Assembly (NCBI RefSeq): GCF_003202755.1
Contig: NZ_QGLK01000005.1
Span: 434,001 to 498,000 of the forward strand
Origin: Bifidobacterium asteroides
Lineage (GTDB): Bacteria > Actinomycetota > Actinomycetes > Actinomycetales > Bifidobacteriaceae
Direction of reading: 5' to 3'
DNA: 64,000 nucleotides
Part shown: piece by piece, positions 35,296-48,833 of the stretch
How positions within the stretch are numbered: the first letter of the stretch is position 1
Layout: each line of letters starts with the position of its first letter
Notes under the pieces: model-generated
Database searches by the model: none
What the model saw: the letters and a program-made list of their open reading frames with translations, nothing else
Told to the model about the DNA's origin: nothing
Made by a program: the position numbers and the translations under genes

Positions 35296-37106
35296 GATTG
35301 TCCTTCGCTTTTTGGTGTTTGCATGGATGCCGTGACCTCAGAGGGCACAGCCCCTTCGGCGGTCTGATCGGCTGCCGCCTGATGGACGGTTGCCGACGAT
35401 GACCCGCCGGAGTCCTGATTCGACTGCGCCTGCTCCTGCTTGTGCAGGCGGTGGGTCGACACAATTGCCAGCACGACCACGACCAGGGCCGCCAGAACCT
35501 GGGCGCCGATGGTCTGCGTGTAGGGATACAGCCCTATCCAGTCGCTGGTGGGCACACCAGGCAGATAGGTGGCCGGCACCAGGTCGCCCTCGATCAAGGC
35601 ATGGACGCCACCCCCGGCGAAGATGACCACCATGACAGCCATGAGCAGGCTGGTGATGATGAAGAAGGGCCGGATGGGAATTTTGACCGAGGTGAAGCGG
35701 ATGAGCACGAAGACAATGACCAGGACCACGGCGGCAGCCGCAAAACCGGTCCAAATCTCCCGTCTGCCACCGGGAGCCATGGCGAAGATGGCCTGGTAGA
35801 ACATGACCGTCTCAGCACCCTCCCGGAAGACCGCCAGGAAGGAGAGCAAGGCCAGGGAGATAACGCTGCCATTCGAGATGGCCGCCACCGTCCGGCTTTG
35901 AATGTAGTGGTTCCAGGATTCCACAGAGGACTTGGACAGCATCCAGTTGCTGGTGTAGAGCAACATGAGCATGGCTACCAGCGCCACCACGCCCTCCAGA
36001 ATCTCCTGTTCGGGACCGTTCCCGTTGAAGAGCAGGGTGAAGAGCAGAGCCACCAGCCCGCTGGCTACGAGGCCCGCTGCAATGCCCCAGTAGATGTGCC
36101 GAACCTTGTCTTTATGGCCGGACTTGACCAGGTAGGCGATGATGGCCGCCACCACCAGGATGGCCTCCAACCCCTCCCTCAGCAGAACCACGAAGGCCTG
36201 GCCGAAGGCGGAGGTCAGGAAAGACGTCCACCCATTGACCTGGTCTGCGGCGCCGCCGTCCAGAATGGCTGCGTCCTCGACCAGCATGCTCTTCAGGTCG
36301 TTCACCAGGGTCTTGGCAGGCTTACCCGCCACCATGGCCATCCGGGTCTCCTTGAACTGGTATTCCACCTGAGAGACCCTGTTGCCGCTGATGGCATTCA
36401 TGACGTTCTTCTCGAAGCCCAGCTTTTCGTAATACTGGTAATAGGCCTTGTTGACCAGGTCGGATCCTGCCTGGCCCTGTCCCTTGGATGCCTGCGCGAG
36501 CGCCTGATCCAGGATGGGCGTCATCTCGTGGGCCACCTGGGTCCAAGTCCGGTCGCCCTTACCGTTGTTCCGATGCTTTTTGGCCGCGTCCAACCGTCGA
36601 CGGTCCGCCTTGATCTGCTCCTGCTGAGCCTTGGCATAGGCACGGGGATTGGCCAGCCCTTGGGTGGCATCCAGCTGGGTGGCCGTAGCCGCCAAATCAG
36701 CCTTGAGCTTTTCACTGCCCTGAGTCAGAGCCTGCCCGGCATCCGGGGCGTAGGCCTGGTTCTGCAGGGCCTGGAATTGCCCGTCCAGGGCATTGCGCTT
36801 ATCCTGCCCTAAGGTCGACTCCACGACCGAGACGAACCCGGAGCCCACGTAGCCCACGTTGTAGGCCCCCATGAATTGCGAGGCAGCCCCGGCGCGATCC
36901 CCCCGGGCATAGTCCTCACACCCTCGATCCAGCTGATGGGATACGGAACCAGCCACCTGGGTCCAGCTGTCATAATCCGTGGCCCCGCTCGCCGCCATGG
37001 CCGACTGAGGGATCTGCAAGACCAGGAATATCAGAGCCAACAGCAGGCATGAGAGCAGGGAGCCAGCGGTCCTGGCCACTCGTGACCTGCTAACCTGTGC
37101 AACCAT
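35292..37106 (-). CDS. FTR1-family high-affinity iron permease with large outer N-terminal domain
   Basis: 604 residues from ATG 37106 (AGGAG ten bases upstream). A signal sequence ending near AMAASG is followed by a helical extracytoplasmic domain of about 260 residues. The membrane FTR1 domain then carries two R-E-x-x-E iron motifs, REGLE near residue 309 and REGAE near residue 429, within seven helices. A cytoplasmic tail of about 60 polar residues ends the protein. First gene of the seven-gene iron operon (FTR1, P19, DUF2318, two permeases, ATPase, FMN protein). Comparable loci in bifidobacteria were reported as iron-limitation genes (sif-type); that link is from memory. Confidence 0.9.
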   Translation of the reverse strand: MVAQVSRSRVARTAGSLLSCLLLALIFLVLQIPQSAMAASGATDYDSWTQVAGSVSHQLDRGCEDYARGDRAGAASQFMGAYNVGYVGSGFVSVVESTLGQDKRNALDGQFQALQNQAYAPDAGQALTQGSEKLKADLAATATQLDATQGLANPRAYAKAQQEQIKADRRRLDAAKKHRNNGKGDRTWTQVAHEMTPILDQALAQASKGQGQAGSDLVNKAYYQYYEKLGFEKNVMNAISGNRVSQVEYQFKETRMAMVAGKPAKTLVNDLKSMLVEDAAILDGGAADQVNGWTSFLTSAFGQAFVVLLREGLEAILVVAAIIAYLVKSGHKDKVRHIYWGIAAGLVASGLVALLFTLLFNGNGPEQEILEGVVALVAMLMLLYTSNWMLSKSSVESWNHYIQSRTVAAISNGSVISLALLSFLAVFREGAETVMFYQAIFAMAPGGRREIWTGFAAAAVVLVIVFVLIRFTSVKIPIRPFFIITSLLMAVMVVIFAGGGVHALIEGDLVPATYLPGVPTSDWIGLYPYTQTIGAQVLAALVVVVLAIVSTHRLHKQEQAQSNQDSGGSSSATVHQAAADQTAEGAVPSEVTASMQTPKSEGQS

Positions 37107-37265
37107 GGGCGATGATCTCCTCCGTAAGTCCCTCGTAATCGAACCTGCGAGAAACGAAGGTCGATTTGACAACTACCGAAAATCAATCTAGCCCAAGCGC
37201 AAATGGAAAAACAGACTTGTTTATAGCGTTTTCAGGCCATATAATGCGCCCACGCTCGCAGACGG

Positions 37266-38756
37266 TCAGTCGACCGACAACGGCTCACCCTTATGCTTCC
37301 ACAGGCAGATGCCGCCGAATACCAGCAGCCAGACCAATCCCAGTATGGCTGGATACCTGGTGTCGGGGGCCAGGAAGAGCGAGAGGTAGATCAGGACGAA
37401 GAAGGCGATGGCAACGGCTCCAGTCACCCGGTAGGCCGGCATGATGAACCCATCAGGCATGAAGTCCGGGCTGGTCCGGTAGCGGCGGTGAGCAAGCAGA
37501 GTCAGGATGTAGATGAATATGATGACCGCGCTGGAGCAGGAGGTGAACAGGACGAAGGTGTCCTCAAAGCCGGGCAGCATATGCAGCACCGGAGATAAGA
37601 GGATCAGCACTCCGGACAGGATGATGGCCCGGGCGGGCACCTTGCCGCGGCGTGAGATTGTATGCAGGCTGCGCATCACAGGAGAGCGGCCAGCGGCGGC
37701 CAACTGGAAGAGGTTGCGGCCGGCGGAGTAGAGCAGGGAATTCAGCGAGGAGCTGGCTGCTGTGATGACCACGAAGAAGACCAATGCAGCCGCCCAGTCC
37801 ACTCCGGCGTAACGGAAGACCATGACGAAGGGCGAGGTGAAGCTGCCGTCAGCGTTGGGGCGGAAGGAGCGCCAGGGCACAATCAGCATAATGGCGACCA
37901 GGGCACCCACGTAGAAAATCAGTACGCGCAGGATGATCTGATTGATGGCCTTGGGCAGGACCTTGCGGGGGTTCTGGGTCTCGGATACGGTCACCCCCAC
38001 GAATTCGATCATCTCGTAGGCGAAGAAGACCATTTGGAAGCTCATGAAGAAGGCCATCCACCCGTTGGGCGCCAGGCTTAGTCCAGTGGTGATGTTGTCC
38101 AGGCCTGCATGGCCGGCCGGGCTGATCCGATCCTGTCCCGGCATGTGAACGGCAGGATAGTGGAATCCCATGATGACCATGACCACAGCTGTAGCAATCA
38201 TGGCCAGGATCAGGGTGATCTTGATCATGGAGAACCAGAACTCGGTCTCCCCGAAAACCCTCACGGCAATCAGGTTGATGCACACCATGGCCGTCAGGAA
38301 GCAGAGCTCGATCAGACCCCGCCAGGCGCTCAGGTCAATGCCGAAAGTGCCGAAGAAAGTGACGAAGTAGGTGCCCACGGCAGTCAGCTCGGACATGCCG
38401 ATCAGGATGAGCACGATCCAGTAGGACCAGCCGGCGAAAGACCCCCACCCCTGGCCCAGGTAGCGGCTGATGAAGGCGATGAAGGTGTGCTGGACGGGGC
38501 TGCGATACATGAGCTCGCCAATGGCCCGCATGAGCAGGTACATGATCAGCCCCACGCCGATGTAGACCAGAATGATGGAGGGACCGGTCAGGGCTATGGA
38601 CTTGCCCGACCCCAGGAAGAGCCCGGTGCCGATGGTGCCGCCGATGGCGATGAACTGCACATGACGGTTGCTCAGACCGCGTTCCATACCGTCGCCTGCC
38701 GAGGCGCTGTCACCTTGATTCTGCTGCGCCAAAGGGCCCTTGCCCGTACGGTTCAT
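37266..38756 (-). CDS. Amino-acid permease, AAT/APC family
   Basis: 496 residues from ATG 38756 with AAGGAGG nine bases upstream. Twelve predicted helices; helix 1 motif GGTIGTGLFLGSG and FEMIEFVGVTVSETQNP-type loop (YEMIEFVGVTVSETQNPRKVLPKAINQ) are those of the AAT group, which includes CycA, AnsP, LysP and GabP. The substrate cannot be fixed; CycA-like neutral amino acids are plausible. Divergent from a second AAT permease at 39062 and unrelated to the iron operon beside it. Confidence 0.87.
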   Translation of the reverse strand: MNRTGKGPLAQQNQGDSASAGDGMERGLSNRHVQFIAIGGTIGTGLFLGSGKSIALTGPSIILVYIGVGLIMYLLMRAIGELMYRSPVQHTFIAFISRYLGQGWGSFAGWSYWIVLILIGMSELTAVGTYFVTFFGTFGIDLSAWRGLIELCFLTAMVCINLIAVRVFGETEFWFSMIKITLILAMIATAVVMVIMGFHYPAVHMPGQDRISPAGHAGLDNITTGLSLAPNGWMAFFMSFQMVFFAYEMIEFVGVTVSETQNPRKVLPKAINQIILRVLIFYVGALVAIMLIVPWRSFRPNADGSFTSPFVMVFRYAGVDWAAALVFFVVITAASSSLNSLLYSAGRNLFQLAAAGRSPVMRSLHTISRRGKVPARAIILSGVLILLSPVLHMLPGFEDTFVLFTSCSSAVIIFIYILTLLAHRRYRTSPDFMPDGFIMPAYRVTGAVAIAFFVLIYLSLFLAPDTRYPAILGLVWLLVFGGICLWKHKGEPLSVD

Positions 38757-39061
38757 GCGACTGCACCTCCTTGTCTTCACAACCCATTAATCATCGCCGT
38801 CCAGGAAGGGACATCCCCTCGAGGCCGGTAGGACAGCAATACCACAGAGGTGCCGATAACCGGGAACAGGCGGCAGGCACCGACGCCCATGGTAGGACCC
38901 AACGGTCACGATTCGGTGAATTTAACGTCTCATATGGCGGACGCCTATATTCCACAATGCAAAGGCATAGTCATTCTGCATGGGTCGTCTCCGATAGGGT
39001 TGGCCCTGTCAGCCGGCGGTATCCAGTTGACAACCATCACCACCTAAGGAATGGCATTCCC
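38757..39061. other. Divergent promoter region of two amino-acid permeases
   Basis: 305 bases. It must contain both promoters and ends in AAGGA before the 39062 start. I see no gene, no clear operator and no strong hairpin. Confidence 0.55.
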
Positions 39062-40519
39062 ATGGATCAATCCAAGGAGTCGCAGGGTAAGAACCTGCGC
39101 AAAACCCTGAAGAACAGGCACATCCAGCTCATCTCGCTGGGCGGCGCCATCGGGACGGGACTCTTCTACGGGTCCGGGGAATCCATCTCATTGGCTGGAC
39201 CGGCCATCATCATCGCCTACCTGATAGGCGGTCTGGCTATCTTCATGATCGTCAGGGCCATGAGCGAAATGAGCGTGGAAGACCCCAAGTCCGGCGCTTT
39301 CAGCTACTACGCCACCCGCTACTGGTCCAAGCGTGCGGGTTTCGTGTCGGGATGGAACTACTGGATGAACTACGTCCTGGTATCCATGGTCGAACTCTCC
39401 GTGGTGGGCACCTTCGTCAACTTCTGGTTCCCGGCAATCCCCGCCTGGGTATCTGCGGCCTTCTTCCTGGTGGTCATCACGGCCGCCAATCTGATGGGAG
39501 TCAGCAAGTTCGGCGAGTTCGAGTTCTGGTTCGCCATCATCAAGATCGCGGCCATCGTCGCCATGATCATCGGCGGACTGGCCGTCGTGGTCATGGCCCT
39601 GCCCACGGCCAACGGACTGCGGGCCTCCTTCGCCAATTGGTTCACCGTGGGCGGCGGATTCCTGCCCAACGGACTTATGCGTCACGGCGCCAACGGCCAG
39701 TGGACCGGTCTGCTTATGTCGCTGGCGGTGGTCATGTTCAGCTTCGGCGGCACCGAGCTGATCGGCATCACCGCCGGGGAGGCCTCCGATCCCCGTCGGA
39801 CCATCCCCAAGGCCACCAACGCCATCATCTGGAGAATACTGGTCTTCTACATCCTGACACTTGGAGTGATCATGGCCGTGGTCCCCTGGAATGCCATCGG
39901 CAAGCCCAATGCCCAAGGTATGGTCGTTAGCCCCTTCGTCCAGATCTTCGACTCGGTTGGAGTTCACGCAGCCGCAGGCATCCTCAACTTCGTCTGCCTG
40001 ACCGCAGTCATGAGCGTTTACAACTCGGCCCTCTACTCCAATTCCCGCATGCTCTTCTCCCTGGCCCGGCAGGGCAATGCCCCCAAGTACCTGGGACGGC
40101 TTTCCAGGGGAGGGGTACCCTACGCAGGAGTGCTGACCTCTGCTTGCATCATCGCCCTGGCCGTGGTCGTGGTCTTCCTCTGGCCCCAGTTCGCCTTCAA
40201 CTACCTGATGAGCATCGCCACGATCTCGGCCATCATCAATTGGTCCATGATCATGGTGACCGAGATGCTCTTCCGGCGCGCCGTAGCCCGAGGCGAGGGC
40301 CCCGGCGACCTGGCGGGCAAGACCGGCGAAAGAGCTCTGAACGCCCTGCACTTCAAGCTGCCCTTTGCCCGGGTGACTCCCTGGGCGGTCCTGGCCTTCC
40401 TGGCCATGATCGTGGTGCTCATGTGCTTCTCGCCCAGCTACCGGGTGGCCGTCATCGCCGGGCCCATCTGGTTGATCGTCCTTCTAGTGGCCTACCAGCT
40501 GACCCAGCGACGAGCCTGA
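39062..40519 (+). CDS. Amino-acid permease, AAT/APC family
   Basis: 485 residues from ATG 39062 after CTAAGGAATGG; the open frame extends 97 codons upstream with no site and atypical composition. Helix 1 GGAIGTGLFYGSG and the loop TELIGITAGEASDPRRTIPKATN place it in the AAT group, nearer to the AroP/GabP-like branch by eye. Twelve predicted helices. Single gene, convergent with the GNB operon. Confidence 0.88.
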   Translation: MDQSKESQGKNLRKTLKNRHIQLISLGGAIGTGLFYGSGESISLAGPAIIIAYLIGGLAIFMIVRAMSEMSVEDPKSGAFSYYATRYWSKRAGFVSGWNYWMNYVLVSMVELSVVGTFVNFWFPAIPAWVSAAFFLVVITAANLMGVSKFGEFEFWFAIIKIAAIVAMIIGGLAVVVMALPTANGLRASFANWFTVGGGFLPNGLMRHGANGQWTGLLMSLAVVMFSFGGTELIGITAGEASDPRRTIPKATNAIIWRILVFYILTLGVIMAVVPWNAIGKPNAQGMVVSPFVQIFDSVGVHAAAGILNFVCLTAVMSVYNSALYSNSRMLFSLARQGNAPKYLGRLSRGGVPYAGVLTSACIIALAVVVVFLWPQFAFNYLMSIATISAIINWSMIMVTEMLFRRAVARGEGPGDLAGKTGERALNALHFKLPFARVTPWAVLAFLAMIVVLMCFSPSYRVAVIAGPIWLIVLLVAYQLTQRRA

Positions 40520-40601
40520 AATTAACGATTCAATATAAGCGCGACCGGCTGTTAAGGAAATTGACCATGCAACCCTTCCTTCTTGACTAAGGAATCTTTG
40601 A

Positions 40602-43600
40602 CTAGAGACTGGTAATCCGCAGATTGTCGAGAACCAGATCCTGGTAGCCAGCCATGTTGGCCTCCGAGCCGCTGCTGCCTTCCAGATCTGGTTTTCTGTC
40701 AGTGGAGTAAATGCCGAACCAGGTATCGCCATTCGGATCGCCAGTCAGCTCGAACTCGCATCTGGCGGTGGCCCCTAGAGCCTTGTGCAAAGGATACAGG
40801 TTCAGGTCCTCACCGGGGTATTCGCCTCTACCTATTGCCAAGGCGTATATGCCGTCTGATCCGCACTGGTAGTCGAACGAGACCCTGTAGTGCCGGCCCG
40901 GCGCAAAGGGGACGTTCTGGGGAATGGTCTGGAAGAGGAGAGCGTACCTCCCCGTCAGTCCGTTCACTTTCAGGGACCAGTCACCCTGGAGGACATCGTC
41001 CATCCTTTTGACGTCCCACCCGGCCTGCGTGAAGGGCTCATGCAACTGAGCCAGGTGGATTCGGTTGTCTTCCACCCCTTCGGCCCCAGCAACCACAAAG
41101 GGCCAAATCCCCTGGACGTTATCCTCGAAGTCACAGGTAAGCTCAGCCAGATGACCGTCCTGGTCCAGGCTGATGCCGTCATAGTCGTTCTCGACCAGGC
41201 GAATGTCGTCAAGGTAGACGACACCACCCCCTTCATGAGCCAAGGCCAGACGGGTCTGCCCACCCTTGGGCGCTGTGAAGAAGAGGTAGGCATTCTGAAA
41301 GTAGCTGCTGCCGTCAGTCGTTGGGGCATCGGTGTTGTGGGCGTAGGCCTTGACATAGTTTTCGGCAATGCTCGGGCCGCTCATATTACGAGCCAGCTGC
41401 CCACCCTGGTCCGCCTCCACACTCAGTTCGACCCGACCGCCACGGTTGTCAAGCCCTAGATAGAGGGCATACCGTCTGCCTGGCACCAGGCTGGTCAAGG
41501 GTTGCACAGCACAGACCGAGCCCTCAAGCCTGAGCATGGGATTGGCGCACTGGCCCTTGGTGATCGAGGCACGCCCGGGCCCCTTCACGGACCAGACCGA
41601 CTGGAACAGCCTTTCGCCACCGTTGAACCCTGCATCAACCAGATGCTCTCCCGACCAGTCCACCTGGACTCCCTGGCCCGCATGCCGACAGACCAGGTAG
41701 GGTGTTCTGGGCTTGGCATCCAGGGTGAGGCTCCCCTGCACCACCGGAATCTCCCTTGGCTCCGATCTGCCCTGGTCGGTCAGCCGGTAGACGATGACAG
41801 TAGAGGCATCGCGCCACGATTCCGGGAGCTCCCAGGTGGTTGAGCCGCCAGCAGTATTCCAGTGGTAGAGCTTCTGCTCATCCGGATCAAGTAGGTCCCC
41901 TGTATTGGCATCCCAGACCCAGGGCAGCAGATACGCCCCTGCGCCGGTTCCAGTTTCAAGTCCAGGCTTGTCGGCCTTGGGGTCATTGGCCTCCAGATCG
42001 CCGACAAGCACCACGCGACCATTCAGCCTCATCGTGCGCTCGCGGTAGGCGGGTGATGTCTGCTCATTGGAACCCCTGGAGATGATCAGCCTGTCACCTT
42101 GATCATTAACCAGCTCGACCTGTTCGTTCCCCTGATTCCTGGTCGAGTCATGGACGGAATCGACGTTGATGGGGTCGTTGTACCAGGCCATGATTCTGAA
42201 ATGCTGGATGAACTTGGTCGAGAGGTCGCAGGTGTAGAGGTTATCCATATAGGCATCGAAGTCATTGCGCCCCTGCCATCCCTCGAAGTCCTTCATGCTG
42301 TAGCCGCCCAGGAGCGGGGCGTTGGCCGCGCCTCCGAAAGCTCGGTGATCACCTATCCAGCTATCCTTCTGATGGTTGCGCAGAAAGCGCATGACCTGGG
42401 AGTTCTCACCTTTGTCGTGGGGGGATCCATAGGTCAAATCCAGAGACCAGTGTTGGAAGGTGGCGTCATACTCATTGGCCGAAGCGTACTCCGTGCCAAT
42501 CCCCCACCCGTTATCGGTCAGAATCTTCGAGAGCTTTCTGGTTTGCCAGGAATCCTCCTCCCCCGAGGTCCCATCGCCCCAGACATCCACGTACACGAAG
42601 TCCATCCTGTCGCCGACCTCACGGGCGAGGGCGGCAAAGCGTTCCCTCCTGGCGCCTGAGGCCAGGTCATAGATGCCATCGATACCCACGGTCTGATCCA
42701 GCCAGTTCCAGCCATAGCAGAGGCCGCCCTTGTCGTCCCTGCGAATCATGTTTTCAGAAAAGGCCTTGGCCTCGGGAAACATCTCGTCCACATTGACATG
42801 GACGCCGAACCGGGCACCATAGGCCTTGCCCCTGTCCATCAAGGTATTCAAGTCCTGGACTCCGCCCATTCGTCGACCGATGTCGTCGTAGTCCGGATGG
42901 CCGGAGTCGTGGCCCTCGTTGCCATATCCCTTGAGAAGGACGGACTGACCTAGGCCATCGGTAGCCAAGGCCACCCGCTTGACGTTATCCAAGGTTGTCA
43001 TGAAGGGATTCTGGGCCTGAGAGCCGAAGTTCATAGCTATGCGTCGTGCCACCTGGTCCGGGATGTCATCAGAACCGTACGGATTGTTCATGATGTGCCT
43101 GAAGGCGATGGCGCCGTCCTGCCAGTTGACCACCCCGTCATCGTTCAGGTCTCCGGCCAGAGCCACTGCCATGGCGGGCTTGTCCGTCTCCTCAACCGTA
43201 TAAGAGCGTCCGTGGGAATCCTGAACCACCCGGTTGTATATCCAAGGTGCACTGGTCAGGCCAAGGACGGTAACTCCGTCCACTTGGTCGCGAACCGTCA
43301 TAACTCTGGTGTTCTGCGCGCCACCGGTTCCCGTTTTGCTGGCAGTGGTCCCATCGTGCTCGGAGTTGCTCCAGAGGCCGGCGCTGAGGCCATCCGCGGA
43401 GAGGAAGCCATACATGTAGTCCTGCCCAATAGGGTCCTCCTCCATCTGCTCGGTGACTGCCCGGTGCACATCACCGCTGATGGAGACATCCGCAGACATG
43501 CGAGCGCCGGTAAACTCCGCATCCGCCTGAGTACTGGTCACGGAAATCAGGCATTGACCAGGGAAGGCCACCGTCTGGACTGGATGATCGGGGCCGGACT

Positions 43601-43976
43601 GGTTCCTAATCGAAATCACCTTATAGCTCAGAGAGGCGTCCTCGACTGAGATACGGACCGCCAAAACCGCATTGATCCCCTGGCCTGCAGCGATCGCATG
43701 AAGTCGATAGACCAGACTGGTCTGATTCTCCCGCTCCAGCTCCACCTGGGCAGAACCCAGCTCAATCTCGACGCCGTTGATGGCCACCAGACGCATATCC
43801 CGGACCTGCCCAAGCATGGTCCTTCCAGCCTGAGGCGCCTTCAGCCGATAGTCAATCACTGAAGGAAAGTCAGGCCTGAGGCGCACTTCCATTACTTCGG
43901 TGCACAGAGTCTCCCAAGAGTCCGTGGCGCCCGCCCTCGTGATCGACTGGTTTCCATCCATGCTTGTTCTGCCCAT
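40602..43976 (-). CDS. GH101 endo-alpha-N-acetylgalactosaminidase without signal peptide
   Basis: 1124 residues. GH101 enzymes release Gal-beta-1,3-GalNAc (core 1) whole from Ser/Thr of O-glycoproteins. The nucleophile is D464 in VYVDVWGDG and the acid/base E496 in GIGTEYASANEYD; the spacing of 32 equals that of the pneumococcal enzyme (D764/E796, from memory). A calcium-type loop GDLNDDGVVNWQDG precedes the barrel and two beta-sandwich domains follow it. No signal peptide, LPxTG or membrane anchor is visible at either end, so it is cytoplasmic, unlike the surface-anchored B. longum enzyme. It is the last gene of the lnp operon, 39 bases after the uridylyltransferase gene, where lnpD (galE) is usually found. 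Confidence 0.92.
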   Translation of the reverse strand: MGRTSMDGNQSITRAGATDSWETLCTEVMEVRLRPDFPSVIDYRLKAPQAGRTMLGQVRDMRLVAINGVEIELGSAQVELERENQTSLVYRLHAIAAGQGINAVLAVRISVEDASLSYKVISIRNQSGPDHPVQTVAFPGQCLISVTSTQADAEFTGARMSADVSISGDVHRAVTEQMEEDPIGQDYMYGFLSADGLSAGLWSNSEHDGTTASKTGTGGAQNTRVMTVRDQVDGVTVLGLTSAPWIYNRVVQDSHGRSYTVEETDKPAMAVALAGDLNDDGVVNWQDGAIAFRHIMNNPYGSDDIPDQVARRIAMNFGSQAQNPFMTTLDNVKRVALATDGLGQSVLLKGYGNEGHDSGHPDYDDIGRRMGGVQDLNTLMDRGKAYGARFGVHVNVDEMFPEAKAFSENMIRRDDKGGLCYGWNWLDQTVGIDGIYDLASGARRERFAALAREVGDRMDFVYVDVWGDGTSGEEDSWQTRKLSKILTDNGWGIGTEYASANEYDATFQHWSLDLTYGSPHDKGENSQVMRFLRNHQKDSWIGDHRAFGGAANAPLLGGYSMKDFEGWQGRNDFDAYMDNLYTCDLSTKFIQHFRIMAWYNDPINVDSVHDSTRNQGNEQVELVNDQGDRLIISRGSNEQTSPAYRERTMRLNGRVVLVGDLEANDPKADKPGLETGTGAGAYLLPWVWDANTGDLLDPDEQKLYHWNTAGGSTTWELPESWRDASTVIVYRLTDQGRSEPREIPVVQGSLTLDAKPRTPYLVCRHAGQGVQVDWSGEHLVDAGFNGGERLFQSVWSVKGPGRASITKGQCANPMLRLEGSVCAVQPLTSLVPGRRYALYLGLDNRGGRVELSVEADQGGQLARNMSGPSIAENYVKAYAHNTDAPTTDGSSYFQNAYLFFTAPKGGQTRLALAHEGGGVVYLDDIRLVENDYDGISLDQDGHLAELTCDFEDNVQGIWPFVVAGAEGVEDNRIHLAQLHEPFTQAGWDVKRMDDVLQGDWSLKVNGLTGRYALLFQTIPQNVPFAPGRHYRVSFDYQCGSDGIYALAIGRGEYPGEDLNLYPLHKALGATARCEFELTGDPNGDTWFGIYSTDRKPDLEGSSGSEANMAGYQDLVLDNLRITSL

Positions 43977-44015
43977 CGGTCATCCCCTGTCATTGGTGTT
44001 ATTCATATACGCCAC

Positions 44016-45487
44016 CTACCGGCAACCCAGCCCCCGCAGGAACCCCTCGGTCTGTTCGGGCCGCTTAAAGACTGCGGTGTTGCCCAAGATCTGGGTGCAG
44101 ACACTACCGATTTCACTCTTAAGGGCTCCATGGACCTTGTCCGGATCATGCGATCCCTGCAGAGTCTTGGTAATTTCGTCATACTCCAAGCTGAAGTCGG
44201 CTACTTGTTCGGGAAGCCCGGCACCTGCCACCATAGCCTCTTCCAGGCAGGAAAGCTGGCCGACCAGCCTTCCGGGCAGAACGAAGAGCCCCTGGGCCTC
44301 AATCAGGCCGATGGGTTCCTGCTTGACCGGATAGAACTCCGGGTGCACATGGAAGATGCCATCCGGAAACTCCGGACTGACACCGTTATTACGCAGGATC
44401 AGGCTCATCTCGTAGCCTCGGTTAGTCTTGACCAGGCTGGGCGAAAGGGCCGATTGCCGCCCTTCTGGTCCTTGGCTGGCGATGTCTAGGTCCGGATTGT
44501 CGTAATCCACCCAGGCCTGCCTGACAGTTTCGCTGACCTCGATAATCTCCTGCCGTGATGGCGAAACCACTCTCACCACGGTCCCCGGCCAGTCCAGAAT
44601 CTCGATAGGGGTATCAGGGTGGCCTCCCAAGTGCAGGGTTCGCCAAGCACCGGCCTGATGCATGGGCAGGCGCTCTCCTCCGCCCTGATAGTGGTCATGA
44701 GCCAGAACGGATCCGCCAATACGAGGCAAGGCGGCGTTACATCCTAGGAAGTAATCGGGAAAACGGTCCACAAAATCCAGCAGGTTCCCGAAGGTGTCCC
44801 GGTCCACGTGCATGGGGGTGTGATCAGCGTTGACGCAGATGCCATGCTCGCGAAAGTACCCATAGGGCGAGAACTGCCAAAACCAGCCATGGCCGCCTAG
44901 AGTCAGGGGGATGGTCCTCAATGTGCGCTTGTCACGCCCGGCGAAGCCCTCATTTTCATGGCAGATGGTGCACTTGGGGTACCCTCCTGCGGTGCTGTTG
45001 CCCGCCGCAGCCTTCTTCATGTCCTTGAATTCCGGCTTGGCCAGGTTGATGGTGACCACCACGCCCCCGGAGGAGAAACGAGGGTTCCTGTCCAGACGGG
45101 ACTTCTTGATGTAGGTGTTTTTGACGCAATAGTCGTAGAACCAGTGCATGGCTGCCATACCACCCTGAGCCCTCTCCACCTGCATGAAGCGCCGCTGCAG
45201 ATGGGATGGCCTGGAGGACAGGATTCCCATAACCGTATCTGCCATGGAGGGGGCGTCATCCTGAGCCATAAGCCCGGCATCGACCAAGGCCTGCATAAAC
45301 GATTCCAGAAGATCATCGACGCCACCGGAGGCGGAATCAGCAGATCCATCCCCGGAATCGTAGGAGTCCAAGGAGAAAAGCGCCAAGATCTGATTGCGAG
45401 CCCAGTCGACATCGGACGGATCCAGGTCCAGACAGGCACAGGCGTACCCGATCAGAGCATCGAGGCTCCGGTAAACCCGGTTCAGCA

Positions 45488-45488
<1 letters not shown>
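44016..45488 (-). CDS. lnpC: UDP-glucose-hexose-1-phosphate uridylyltransferase (GalT type 2)
   Basis: 490 residues. Swaps UMP from UDP-glucose to galactose-1-phosphate (and GalNAc/GlcNAc-1-phosphate in the lnp pathway). Type 2 GalT features: CTICHENEGFAGR, NADHTPMHVDR, and the active-site region GGSVLAHDHYQGG with the His-x-His pair. Starts one base over the stop of the kinase gene. An acidic insert (SYDSGDGSADSASGG) interrupts the N-terminal helical region. Third enzyme of the GNB/LNB route after the phosphorylase and kinase. Confidence 0.93.
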
Positions 45489-48767
<3,279 letters not shown>

Positions 48768-48833
48768 TGGATCAAATCTCCTTGGAATATCTCGTAACGG
48801 AATGACTGAAAAGCTGTGTACAGCCTTGGGCTC

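Noticed and set aside
35442-36812. 456-codon plus-strand open frame opposite the FTR1 gene
   Set aside because: Antisense shadow of a strongly supported FTR1 gene; no recognisable motif.
39188-40351. 387-codon minus-strand frame opposite an amino-acid permease
   Set aside because: Gly/His/Asp-rich antisense sequence of a GC-rich membrane protein gene.
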